64,000 bases of DNA from Takakia lepidozioides. Taxonomy: Eukaryota; Streptophyta; Takakiopsida; Takakiales; Takakiaceae. Location of the stretch: the NCBI GenBank assembly GCA_030704615.1, contig CM060734.1, positions 26,226,001-26,290,000 of the forward strand. Reading direction: 5' to 3'. This document shows, piece by piece, positions 54,390 through 64,000 of this stretch. The notes below the pieces were generated by a model, which did no database searches, was not told the DNA's origin, and worked only from the letters and a program-made list of their open reading frames with translations. The position numbers were made by a program, and so were the translations under genes. Position 1 is the stretch's first letter, and each line of letters begins with the position of its first letter.

Positions 54390-55480
54390 ATATCTACAAT
54401 GCCCCTCTATACGCGCGACCCTGTCTCAAAGCAACCCTATTTCTATCATACAACATCCCACATGCTATAACCGGACCGGAGGTCCCAATCATCCCGAGAA
54501 AACTCGTATGATGCAAATAGCTCGATGTCAGCCCTAATAGTCCTACTAGCACATGTCATCACAAACAGGTGCATCCCCTCACATTATACCGACGTATGAC
54601 CACAAAACCTCTCATGCCCATCGCTTTGCTTGTCCCATACTATTGGTTCTCCTAGGATGACCAAAAAAACTATTGACCAGCCCAGCAACATTGCTGAAGA
54701 CATCGGGGTCACCATCACAATATCTAATGTCAATGGGAGACAACCCCCGTCTATGTACATCCTGTCCGTTGACACACAAAATGTATGGTAGGATGTATGG
54801 GGTTCGAGGCATAATATACGGAATCCCCCTGTGGTGTAGTATGGACCGTAGTAGGGAACAAGTCCACCATGCTGTCTCTCCCAAGATGAACCACAATATC
54901 ATTGACCGTGAATGAACCCCGACCCCATAGCAGGGTCAGTAGCGGCTCTCACAACATACCGTCTCCCCCAATACTCGAACTCCACATTCTTTCGGATGGG
55001 GATAAGAGGGTCGAGATGATTCCCCCAACAATGAGGCTGAACGGTCTTCAGTAACATAGTCCTATGCGCTTCCCATCGGGGGCGAGGATCCTCACGCCCC
55101 CCAAGCCGAAGGGGAGGATACCTAGGGCAAAGCCGATGCCTCCTAGGGGTTCGGGGGCCACATGCACGTGGAGGTGGAGGTGGAGGTGGAGGTGGAGGGG
55201 TCGGTGGTACTGGTGGCGGAAAGAGATGAAAGTGGAGGTGGTTGAGGATGTAATGCCGGAGGTACAACCGAGGTGGATCAGGCAGAGAAACAGACGGAGG
55301 GGGGGCCCCACAATCGGCCTGCAAGCTGCTACTGCATGTAGGGCGCGGAGAATCATCAGATGAGGACACCGGATAAGGGGCCCGCCTGAGGACACCGGCC
55401 GAGGGGGGGGGGACCCTGCTCGTCGCCGGCCATAACGCCTGCGACACCTACGATACCCCCAAGACCTTACGCATCTCATC
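54390..55480 (-). pseudogene. SET-like domain protein, minus copy
   Basis: The open frame 55447-54899 links the Pro-rich N-terminus (PPPVPPTPPPPPPPPPPRAC) to PRWEAHRTMLLKTVQPHCWG and FEYWGRRYVVRAATDPAMGS, confirming that the two frames in the plus copy belong to one protein. After a frame change the minus strand has ILCVNGQDVHRRGLSPIDI and FSNVAGLVNSFFGHPRRTN (54700-54640). This copy has GSGFIHG where the plus copy has GRGLFTV, from a small indel. The conservation of GHP.RTN and VRAATDPAMG in both copies suggests past selection on this protein. Confidence 0.5.
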
Positions 55481-56160
55481 TATCTCATGCTGGGGGACCA
55501 ACTGGTCACAATCGGACACAGGGCTCTGGCCAAATTGTGCAAGCCCACCACCCCCGCAAAATGCCTCATGTGCAATGTGATTGCGAGCTTGGCATCAAGT
55601 CGTGCTAACAATTATGCGTTATATGATGCATCGTATTTGGGGTTGACGTATGAATACCAATCATACTATATTATTAAAATACCAATGTACTATGACTGAA
55701 CGTTAATGAGAGGGGGTGGAAAAGACTCACCTTCGCCGCATCCGCAATCTTGTTCAGCTTGTAATGTTCTTCGACAACATGCTCGCCGTCTCGGTGGTCT
55801 GGTGCTGCCCGGCGGTATCCGTGCCCAATACTTAGTGCACCAGCACTCCATCCTGTCGGGGGGGTCAAAGGTGGACGTGCTAGGGTATCTGGACTAGCAG
55901 GGCTCTCACCACGGGGTTTGTCACGAGGGGGCAACCCGCGGCACACCCCGACTTGATCCCGGAGTGTCAACATCCCCGCATCACCTGAAATTTGCCCCCG
56001 GTCCCGTCTACGATTGCGTCTGCCCGGCCCGTACTGAATCAGTTGCAATATGCCTTGCCTCATGTTCATGAATGCCCTAGGGTATTCCAATGGTTGCCAT
56101 TCCGGGTGTGGTACCGCATACCCGTCCGCGAGGTTGATGGGTCGATGACTCCTCACCTTC
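55481..56160 (-). pseudogene. Possible N-terminal exons of the SET-like protein
   Basis: Two coding-like minus-strand stretches lie upstream of the Pro-rich region: 56156-55725 (GYAVPHPEWQPLEYPRAFMN, MRQGILQLIQYG, then Arg-rich, ending NKIADAAK before a GTGAGT donor) and about 55600-55480 (EAFCGGGGLAQFGQSPVSDC, DQLVPQHEIDEMRKVLGV). They could be spliced to the SET-like exon. The plus copy lacks them, being truncated at about 45090. No domain recognised. Confidence 0.35.
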
Positions 56161-57500
56161 GCATCCTAATTAACACACACCACCATTTCTTTCATTCCTA
56201 TAAAGAAAAGAAAAAAACCCCAAAAATGCCAGGCCCACATTCCTGGAGGGCCTGGGCCTTTGCCTCAACAAGGAAGGGACTTTCAAATTGATAAACAGAG
56301 GCAGAGCATCCCTCAAACACTTGAACCCAGGACAATGAACCCAAAATGATATTCTCTTCAAGTTGCCCACACCATGGAAAAATTTAGTGAGACCCAGCGC
56401 TTTGCGCTTACCAAATTGAACCACTTTTTGGATATGTGAATCCTAATTAACGTCTATCCTTTGGAACCCAAAACCCAAAACCCAACACCAAAAGAAAAAA
56501 AAAACCCTACCCCAGTACCTTAAGGGAAAAAAAAAAAAAAAAACCCCCCTAAGAACCCCAAAAACCATTAAACCCTAAACCAAAAAATAACCCCCTATTT
56601 GCCTACCTTACAAGGCTGAGGGAAGGCGTGTCTTTGCGACGGCCGGCACAACGTGTCACTGCGATGGGTTTTTTTTTATTGTGACGCAGGGAGGTCGCTC
56701 GTAAACGCCCCAATTTTTAAAAAACGGGCGGGGTTTACTTGCTCAAGTAGGAGTGGAGAGACTAGGGTTTAGGGTGGAGAGAAAACAGCTGCTTGCAAGG
56801 TCGAGAGGAGAATCGAGGCGCCGCCCCAAGCGTTGCGACCTCCACCGCCGCGCAGGTAAGCCGTGCCTCTCCTTGCTCTTTTGCTTTTCAAAATCGCCCT
56901 AAGACCATATCCTCCCAGCTCACCTCTCTCTCTCTTCTGTGGTAGAAGTGCCGCGCAGAGGCAGGGAGAAAATGAAGGGGCATAGGCACGGTTTTCGCGG
57001 CGGGGGGGGGGGGGGGGGGGGGGGGAAGAGAGAGAGGGCGGGGGTTCGCTGCGCCAACGTTGGCAGCAGCGGCAACGGCGACAGCAGCAGCGCTTGGATG
57101 AGGTAAGTTTTCTCCTTCCTCCCTCCCGGCCCGTCCTCTCAAGAATGGAGGGACCACAGTTAGCAAAACTGTTCCTATGATTCACAACAGCCCTGATGAA
57201 TTGGGTATGATTCAAAGGCTTACAACGCTCCCATTAGTTCTCTGAGATTGAGGAAGCAATTGAGCCTTTAAACGGATATAAAGCTGGTGTGTCCTGATGG
57301 CATTGTCAACGACTTATGAAGCATAGGGTGGACAGTGGTCTATGGCTTCCGCCTTTGGTCATGTGAGATCGGGAAGATGTGGAGAGTTGTCCATAACTTG
57401 TATGCTCACACCAAAATTTTGTGTCACTATTCATGGGAGAAGGAGCAGAGTCGATAGTGGAGGGAGTAGAGGGAGAGATGAGGGGAAAAAAGATAAATGA
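56161..57500. other. Noncoding region with GTCGC motifs, G-run and possible 5' exon donors
   Basis: 56600-56720 has TTTGCGACGGCCGG and GAGGTCGCTCGTAAACG, similar to the CACTA subterminal repeats at 40.5 kb, so the other end of that element may lie here although no CACTA terminus is visible. On the plus strand GCGCAG|GTAAGC (56852) and GATGAG|GTAAGT (57101) are good splice donors and could belong to a 5' untranslated exon of the downstream gene. A run of 24 G occurs at 57002-57025. Confidence 0.4.
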
Positions 57501-57681
57501 AAGGTGGGGGAGGGGGGGGGTGTGGGAGTGGTGAGTACTGAGCAGCTCATCTCTCCCTCTCTCTCCCTATGTCCCCTCTCTCCACATCCTGATGTGACAG
57601 CCTGAGGAGAGGGAAAAGAGGGAGAGCCAAGGATAGAGGGACAGAGGCGCAGCTCTGCTCAGTCATTCCCCCCTTCCCCCA

Positions 57682-57713
<32 letters not shown>

Positions 57714-58020
57714 CCCTCATCTCTCCCTCTCTCACCCTCTCTCCCTCTCTCTCCACATCCTGATGGGGCAGAGGGAGAGATGAGGGAAAGAGGGAGAGAC
57801 TTGAGAGAGGAGGAGAGAGGGACGAGATGAGGGAAAAAAAGAAAAAAAAAGGTGGGGAGGGGGGAGTGACTGAGCAGCTGCTCAGTCCCCCCCCCCCCCC
57901 CCGCCCCCATTTTTTATTTTTTATTTTTTTCCCCTCAACCCTCGCTTTCTCTCCCTCTCTCTCCACATCCTGATGGGACAGAGGGAGAGATGAGGGAGAA
58001 GAGGGAGAGACAGGGACAGA
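57500..58020. repeat. Purine/pyrimidine low-complexity tract with repeated CTCTCTCCACATCCTGATG
   Basis: CTCTCTCCACATCCTGATGNGNCAG recurs near 57578, 57751 and 57958, each flanked by CTCTCC runs on the left and GAGGGAGAGATGAGGG runs on the right, making three mirror-like units of about 190 bp. It includes a T29 run (57685-57713) and C-runs near 57886-57902. Open frames are artefacts of composition. Confidence 0.85.
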
Positions 58021-58723
58021 GGTTTAGTGAGGATGTGCGAGGTGACTAATAGGTTCCATATGTGCTATAGATGTCAATCTGGTAATCAAAACATCAAAGA
58101 GCAGTTCAAATGAGTAGCATTCTCCATAACATAGAAGGTCTATGGAGGCTGCGCAAGCAAGATCTTGCATGCTTGTCCCTTGTTATATGCATAATGTTAA
58201 AGTTGTAGACAGGGTGAAGAAAGTACTCCCTAAGTACTTACAAGCAAAACTGGGTTGCATGTTTGAACAAAGGGGTACCAGGGTGGTTTCCACAACCCAT
58301 ATCATTCAAACCATGTAGTGATTCAAGCCAAGTTTAGAATCCAAACCAGGTGATAGTCCAAACCATGTATTAGAATTCATCCTTAGTGTCATACCCTGTT
58401 GTACACCAACCAGATGTGCAAGCAAAATTTCCATCACATAGAATGTATACCCTGCATAGCTTTTTAAATTGCAGAAATTCCAGGCTCTTAGTATACTCAA
58501 AGCCTTTGCAATGAAATACTACTTTTAGTCTTGTGGCTGCTGTACTGTCTGTGACTTCTCCCTTTCCATTCTATGAGAGACCTTCCAAACACTCTAGGCC
58601 AGATTAGGTAATAGAGGAAGTAAAGGAGGTACTTCCTGAGTTTCCCAGGTTACATATGCAGAAGCGCACCAGGGTAATACTTTCCTCAAAGCATCTGCAA
58701 TGAAATATGTCAGTCCTTGAAAG
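58021..58723. other. Unassigned noncoding sequence before second gap
   Basis: No gene recognised. Short repeats such as CAAACCATGTAGT/CAAACCATGTATT and TTTGCAATGAAATA/CTGCAATGAAATA suggest old duplications. Confidence 0.4.
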
Positions 58724-59223
58724 NNNNNNNNNNNNNNNNNNNNNNNNNNNNNNNNNNNNNNNNNNNNNNNNNNNNNNNNNNNNNNNNNNNNNNNNNNNNN
58801 NNNNNNNNNNNNNNNNNNNNNNNNNNNNNNNNNNNNNNNNNNNNNNNNNNNNNNNNNNNNNNNNNNNNNNNNNNNNNNNNNNNNNNNNNNNNNNNNNNNN
58901 NNNNNNNNNNNNNNNNNNNNNNNNNNNNNNNNNNNNNNNNNNNNNNNNNNNNNNNNNNNNNNNNNNNNNNNNNNNNNNNNNNNNNNNNNNNNNNNNNNNN
59001 NNNNNNNNNNNNNNNNNNNNNNNNNNNNNNNNNNNNNNNNNNNNNNNNNNNNNNNNNNNNNNNNNNNNNNNNNNNNNNNNNNNNNNNNNNNNNNNNNNNN
59101 NNNNNNNNNNNNNNNNNNNNNNNNNNNNNNNNNNNNNNNNNNNNNNNNNNNNNNNNNNNNNNNNNNNNNNNNNNNNNNNNNNNNNNNNNNNNNNNNNNNN
59201 NNNNNNNNNNNNNNNNNNNNNNN
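58724..59223. other. Assembly gap (500 N)
   Basis: Exactly 500 N, gap of unknown true size. Confidence 0.99.
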
Positions 59224-59339
59224 GGAGGTTGGTGCAGGCGGCATGGCAGGTGAAGGGCGTGAGGACATGAAGGACAGCAGATCCGGCAATGGAGGTTGTT
59301 CATGCACATGCAGTAGGGCCGCCCACGCAAAGAAAAGAA

Positions 59340-60590
59340 GAAAGCTAAGCACATGCAATCCCCGGCGAAAGAGCAGTCATGGGCTGCGGAGGGGGGAGTG
59401 AGCAGTGCACAGAGGGTGTCAGTTCGCCTCAATCAAAGGTGGTCGTCCTGGAGGGCTCCCCTGCTGCTAGCCCTAGTAAGAACAAGAAAAGCCCGTGAGA
59501 GGCAAAAGAGAGGGCAAAAGAACAGACGAGACAGAATGCTAGCCGGAGGAAAGACAAAAGCAGCGGAAGAGGCCAGGGTGCCCAAATGACAGATGCCAAT
59601 GTAAGCGAGGGACCCACAGAGACGGTGGATCCTACAAGACACCACAGAGAGGCAGTAGCACACCGGTTAGACCATCGCGGGCAAGAGCAGCCCCCGCAAT
59701 TACCCATACGGTGGAGAGTGGAGGAGAGGAAAGAACACCTGAAAGAGCACGGATTGTGCAAGTTCGAGGTTGAAGCCAGGGAGAGGGCAGTAGAGACGAC
59801 GAGAGTGCTGGAGGTGGTTTTGCAGGTGGCTGACCCTGTTGAGGAGGACGACATGGAGGTTTTCTGACCAGGATGGACATCCTCCCGGACATCCCCAGGC
59901 CCCAAACCCGGAGCATACAGGCTGGATTGGCGGTCCTGGTGGGCTGCCGGAAAAACCCCTCTGCAGCAGACGTCATGTCTGAGGCGGGATATGAAGTTGG
60001 CCCCTGCCAAGATGTCTGGAGGCAACCCACAGCAACATTGGCAGGGTGCTGGGGGGCATGGTGTACCCGGGCCAAGCTTCGAATTCCCCTTTGCCGCTTG
60101 GTGTCATGCAGGGTGGTGAGACCTGCCCTCCCAGGCGATATCGACAAGCTGAAATTCTCTTTCCGGGATGGATATCGAATGGGGTCTGCCGCCTTTTATC
60201 GTTCCATGAGATACCGACCACGGAGCTTCCCGTGCCACACTTCCGATGAGGTGGACAAATGGGGTCCCCATTGGCAACGCGAAATGAGGAGTTCGAGAGA
60301 TCGATTGCTAGTGATCCTCTTTTTCAGCACATGTCCGGTAAAGATCTACGGTACGGCAATCATCGCTCCTGGCATAGGCTGGAGCACATTGCCCAAGCCC
60401 ACCCCAACGATCTCGATTGGCATTTCCCGTCGATTGTGTTGTGCTGAAGGTGCGGGGCCCAAAGATTCGCATCTTCTCAAAGCTTGCAATGGCCGACATC
60501 AACTCGTAAGCTACAACCCCTCTCGCTTTTGGACTTTGAATTTGGAAGTCATTTCATTCCTCCCCTATATTTGATGAAAATTCCCATTTC
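59340..60590 (+). CDS. Unrecognised coding-like region, first part
   Basis: Several plus-strand stretches look like protein but I do not recognise a family: 59586-59867 (acidic/basic, VDPTRHHREAVAHRLDHRG, ending DPVEEDDMEVF), 60046-60249, then 60259-60440 (RSWHRLEHIAQAHPNDLDWH) and 60440-60508 (VVLKVRGPKIRIFSKLAMAD), which ends at AACTC|GTAAGC, a strong splice donor. Frame changes between them could be introns or decay. The protein segments look composed rather than random, without repeats. Confidence 0.35.
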
Positions 60591-61140
60591 AGTATTGTTT
60601 GATGGAAATGTGGCACTGCAGGGTGACTGAGAATGCCTTCATTGCCACCAACTTGTCCCATATGCTCTTCCGAGTGAAGGATGTCGGGAAGCAGGGTGGT
60701 GCAAGAGGTTTGCCAATTCCCTCAGTGCCGACCTCCTGCGCAAGTTGGAGGCAAAGGCAGACAGAACCTGGTATAGGCTGAGCGTCGACGCCATGGTGGA
60801 CTACATATTTCGGGTAAAGCTCCTGACAGTTTTGTTGAGCTAATCTGTCTCTCCTCCCCAATAGAAGAAATTGTGTTGAGCAGGATCTCTAATCTTATGT
60901 GCGCATTTCTTGACAGACGAAAATACAGCAGGATTTGGCACATGCGCGGAGGTTCTACATGGAGTCAGAGGAGAAGAATCCAACCCTCCCGGAACTCGAA
61001 TCGTATGTCAAAGCTGCGGAGGTGAGGGCCCGCATAAAGTACAAGTCGCGGATGGTAAAGTACGTGGCCATAGCTGATCCCGCCCTTGGTGCCGACTTTC
61101 TGGTGGAGGTGGGAAGCACTACTCTCGCGCTCTGAAGCCC
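60590..61140 (+). CDS. Unrecognised coding-like exons, second part
   Basis: After TTTCAG at 60590 the plus strand reads CRVTENAFIATNLSHMLFRV, then in another frame LSADLLRKLEAKADRTWYRL and SVDAMVDYIFRV. A TTGACAG acceptor at 60916 precedes IQQDLAHARRFYMESEEKNP and LESYVKAAEVRARIKYKSRM, VAIADPALGADFLVE, followed by a GTGGGA donor-like site. Helical, charged sequence; no domain recognised. It may be a host gene of unknown function or a transposon gene. Confidence 0.4.
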
Positions 61141-61505
61141 ACGATGACATTGGAGAAGCTCCATCGTCTAGCCACATCCTATGTGGATGGCAACAGAAAA
61201 GGTGATACATTCTTAACAAAATTGTGGTGGCAACAACTCCTTTTTGTGGTGTTTGGCGCTTACGAATATGCTGGGTGGTTGGACAGACCCGGTGGCTCCA
61301 AATCTGGAATGGTTCCCAAAGTACCAGGGACATGTGGAGCTTCCCCAAACCGGACAAACTCTCTGACCCACATTCGACATGTGGATGAACCGCATGACAT
61401 GGTGGTTTCAGGTACTTCCCCACGCTTCGTTTGGGCTTCTACTCTAGTAGGGGGTGGATTCATTGTATTTTTTGAGGAAAGCGATCTGATGGACAATCTC
61501 CACAG

Positions 61506-61719
61506 GTGACGACGAATGCGCAAGAGCAGCTGGAACACAAGCACATCAGTTCAAGATGGAGATATCTCCTGCAGCAGAGAGCCTACGTGACTATGTGACG
61601 AGGTACTTTCTGCTCTACAAAACCAACCTATTCTTTCGGGAGATAGCAGATGCTCGCCGGAGCCACGAGTTCACGACCCCAGCGAACGCGGACAAAGCAG
61701 CAATGCGCCTTCTGTACAG
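61506..61719 (+). CDS. Unrecognised exon before the 95-bp satellite
   Basis: Flanked by CCACAG acceptor (61505) and CAG|GTACAT donor (61720). Open in one frame throughout: FKMEISPAAESLRDYVTRYF, LLYKTNLFFREIADARRSHE, FTTPANADKAAMRLLYR. Clean splice signals at both ends suggest a genuine exon. The following intron would contain the 95-bp satellite array, with the next exon near 62710. Function unknown. Confidence 0.45.
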
Positions 61720-61789
61720 GTACATACGCGCTGCCTTTCTTTCAAGTCCTGGCATTTCAGGATGTTAGAGGCCTCAAGTGGTGTTAGGG

Positions 61790-62685
61790 AAAATGGCGCC
61801 GAATTTCCAGTCAGGGCTCCGAAAATGGCTAAGTCCCTAGACTGGCTGGCCCGGAACTGGAAATTCGGCGCCATTTTCCAGTTCCAGGCCTATTGCCGTT
61901 CAAGGACTTAGCCATTTTCGGCCTAAGTCCCTAGACTGGCTGGCCCTGAAGTGGAAATTCGGCGCCATATTCCAGTTTTAGGCCCTATTGCCGTTCAGGG
62001 ACTTAGCCATTTTCGGCCTAAGTCCCTAGTGTGGCTGGCCCGCAACTGGAAATTCGGCGCCGTTTTCCAGTTCTAGGCCCTATTGCCGTCCAGGGACTTA
62101 GCCATTTTCGGGCTAAGTCCCTAGACTGGCTGGCCCTGAACTGGAAATTCGGCGCCCTTTTCCAGTTCCAGGCCATATTGCCGTTCAGGGACTTAGCCAT
62201 TTTCGGGCTAAGTCCCTAGACTGGCTGGCCCTGAAGTGGAAATTCGGCGCCATATTCCAGTTCCAGGCCCTATTGCCGTCCACGGACTTAGCCATTTTCG
62301 GTCTAAGTCCCTACGGTGGCTGGCCAGGAACTGGAAATTCGGCGCCGTTTTCCAGTTCTAGGCCCTATTGCTGTCCAGGGACTTAGCCATTTTCGGGCTA
62401 AGTCCCTAGGGTGGCTGGCCCGGAACTGGAAATTCGGCGCCGTTTTCCAGTTCTAGGCCCTATTGCCGTCCAGGGACTTAGCCATTTTCGGGCTAAGTCC
62501 CTAGACTGGCTGGCTCTGAACTGGAAATTCGGCGCCGTTTTCCAGTTCCAGGCCGTATTGCCGTTCAGGGACTTAGCCATTTTCGGGCTAAGTCCCTAGA
62601 CTGGGTGGCCCTGAAGTGGAAATTCGGCGCCATATTCCAGTTGTAGGCCCTATTGCCGTTCAGGGACTTAGCCATTTTCGGACCT
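61790..62685. repeat. 95-bp tandem satellite with two hairpin-forming dyads per unit
   Basis: GGCGCC centres fall at 61795, 61867, 61961, 62056, 62151, 62246, 62341, 62436, 62531 and 62626, so nine steps with a period of 95 bp (the first is shortened to 72). Each unit contains CTGGAAATTCGGCGCC with a TTTTCCAG return arm, and AGGGACTTAGCC-ATTTTCG-GGCTAAGTCCCT, a 12-bp perfect stem with a 7-nt loop. Units differ at only a few positions. Open frames here are repeat artefacts. Confidence 0.97.
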
Positions 62686-62709
62686 CATTGTGTTTTTCAT
62701 GAATGCAGG

Positions 62710-63600
62710 TACTGTAAGTTCTCCTTTTGGAGAAAGGTCATCTGTCTTTCGAGCCACCATTCTTCCTGGCATGGAGGAACCCTGGGGCTGACTCCATGTA
62801 CACTGACGATATTGTGAAGGAGTGGCATCTGGAACATTTGCGTGATTGCCCTTGGTATGTGGACCTTCCGCCCGGCTCGCTCGACCCATCCGAGTTTCAA
62901 TTGAAGCTGGATGCTGAATTCCGACGAAACCGGGCTCCGCTGCCTCCGTTGGGTGCAAAAGAGGCAAAAGCGCTTGCGAACTCCAGGAAAGTGGCAGAGC
63001 TTGCTCAGGCAGGAATTCAAGAGAAATTGCATGAGAAGAGTAAAGGTCAAAGGAAAAGGACAAGGAAACAGGTGACTGCAGTAACACCCAAAAAGAAGAA
63101 ACCATCGGGGCATCGGAGGAGGCGCAGGAGGGGACCCAAGAGAGTGACTCCGACGCCGATTTTGTTCAAGGTCCTGCGACTGCTGTTGCTCCTACCGAGT
63201 CACCGGTCATCCGGGTTCCCAAGTCAGTTCGGAGTGGGACTGGCTCTGCCAAGAAGTTGGCATTTGAGGGCGAGCCTACACGGCGGTATTCGGCGGTGAC
63301 GTTTACGCACAGGCCAAAGCTAGAACCTCCAACCATCATCCAATGCGTCAATGAGAGCTTCCTTGACGCTCTCGCTGCCAGGGCGAAGAAGGTGGCACAC
63401 AACAAGTCTCTGGCGGAGCAGAAGGGGAAAGCCAAGAAGAGGGCTGCCGGTACAGAGCCTAAAGACACCCCTGGTTTTGAAGCCATGATGGAATTCTTCA
63501 CGGCTGTGAGCACGAATTGCAAGAGCACTCGGGGGGGGTTGAGGTGGAGAGAGCTTGCGACATGATTCTCCTCGACATTCCAGATGGGGAGCTGCTGGAG
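62710..63600 (+). CDS. Unrecognised basic, coding-like region after the satellite
   Basis: The plus strand reads DDIVKEWHLEHLRDCPWYVD, LPPGSLDPSEFQLKLDAEFR, then a Lys/Arg-rich stretch (KEKSKGQ, KRTRKQ, PKKKKPSGH) resembling a nuclear localisation signal. Near 63100 the likely frame changes to SDSDADFVQGPATAVAPTES, then TRRYSAVTFTHRPKLEPPTI, IQCVNESFLDALAARAKKVA and TPGFEAMMEFFTAVSTNC. A further frame change near 63530 gives RACDMILLDIPDGELLEGLD. Family unknown. The frame changes may be introns, indels or assembly errors. Confidence 0.4.
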
Positions 63601-64000
63601 GGCCTGGATGGTGTGCCCACCTAGAACAGGTTTACTGAGGACTACTGGAAAGCCGGGTTGGGCTGGCGGGGATGCTTCTGGATGACGGTGGATGTGTGGT
63701 TGTCCTTGCCACGAGAGGGAAGACCACAGAGAATGCGGTGGCAAGGTGGACACCGAAAAGTGTCACCCCGGTCCTCCTCAGAAAATGGTTCTGCATCAGT
63801 ACGCAGGGGTTGCGAACAGAGGGCCAAAGTGTAAGTTATCAATCTATTGCATTCACTTCATATTGTGGTGTATGTTAAGTAGACCCTGGAATTGATCCCT
63901 TCTTTGTTGGATGTGCAGACATTGGTGTTTGAGGCATATTGCTTTGTGAAGAGAGGGTCTACGTTCAAATTCCGCAACGACGGTCGTCTTGTTGATGCCG

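Larger units (their letters stand above)
45090..55290. mobile_element. Inverted pair of SET-like/TNP2 transposon copies
   Basis: The plus-strand arm (about 45090-48928) and minus-strand arm (about 55290-51972) are homologous over their length, roughly 85-90% identical where compared, and carry the same gene order: Pro-rich and SET-like protein, about 1 kb noncoding, TNP2 transposase. The spacer (48929-51971) contains the rest of the plus-strand transposase. The minus copy ends abruptly inside the transposase, just past sequence matching CCATGAAGAACCCGCG and CTTGTCAAGG in the plus copy. Both copies are decayed. Confidence 0.75.

Noticed and set aside
57547-57966. Minus-strand frames of 80-140 codons rich in Ser, Pro, Lys and Glu
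   Set aside because: Pure product of the CTCTCC/GGAGAG low-complexity DNA.
62018-62599. Small repeated frames such as MAKSLNGN...
   Set aside because: Translations of the 95-bp satellite.
1-64000. CRISPR arrays, bacterial operons, riboswitches
   Set aside because: The window is eukaryotic nuclear DNA; the tandem arrays have no spacer-repeat structure and no cas genes are present.

Overview
The window reads as nuclear DNA of a streptophyte plant, most likely a charophyte green alga (a Chara-like genome is my guess; nothing in the sequence names the species). Reasons: an intact, intron-rich BSL-type kelch/phosphatase gene (PPKL family, typical of plants), En/Spm-like TNP2 transposases, chromodomain Ty3/gypsy elements, and a Ty3/gypsy element carrying a cytosine DNA methyltransferase, a combination I recall being reported from charophytes. 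Two 500-N gaps (2032-2531, 58724-59223) mark it as a draft assembly.

Layout. 1-1215: satellite DNA built on a GGCGCC-centred palindrome. 2532-7893: simple repeats and broken retroelement pieces. 7894-20206 (minus): the one clearly intact host gene, a BSL serine/threonine phosphatase. I resolved 21 coding exons with consistent splice phases; they sum to 2958 nt (985 residues plus stop). Intron 2 (4.4 kb) holds a LINE remnant. 21502-40454: a three-layer nest of LTR retrotransposons. Element A (minus strand, Ty3/gypsy with a DNA methyltransferase between protease and reverse transcriptase) is split by element B (plus, 24512-37460, its LTRs carrying clustered heat-shock-element motifs), which is itself split in its chromodomain by element C (plus, chromovirus, 29498-36453, flanked by a 5-bp AATCA duplication). 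All three carry inactivating lesions. A and C share LTR and 3' untranslated sequence although their coding regions differ.

40455-56700: CACTA-type DNA transposon material. It starts with a CACTAC terminus and GTCGC-rich subterminal repeats, then an unrecognised acidic ORF, tRNA-like segments, a rearranged F-box/kelch fragment, and two oppositely oriented copies of a unit that pairs a SET-like domain protein with a TNP2 transposase. The two copies form a large inverted repeat (arms about 45.1-48.9 kb and 52.0-55.3 kb).

56700-64000: purine/pyrimidine low-complexity DNA, the second gap, and an unrecognised multi-exon plus-strand gene or gene relic. A 95-bp satellite in that gene's apparent intron shares its core motif with the satellite at the other end of the window.

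Common thread: three transposon families here carry chromatin-directed modules (DNA methyltransferase, chromodomain, SET-like domain). The methyltransferase in A and the SET-like domain in the TNP2 unit are the most interesting content.
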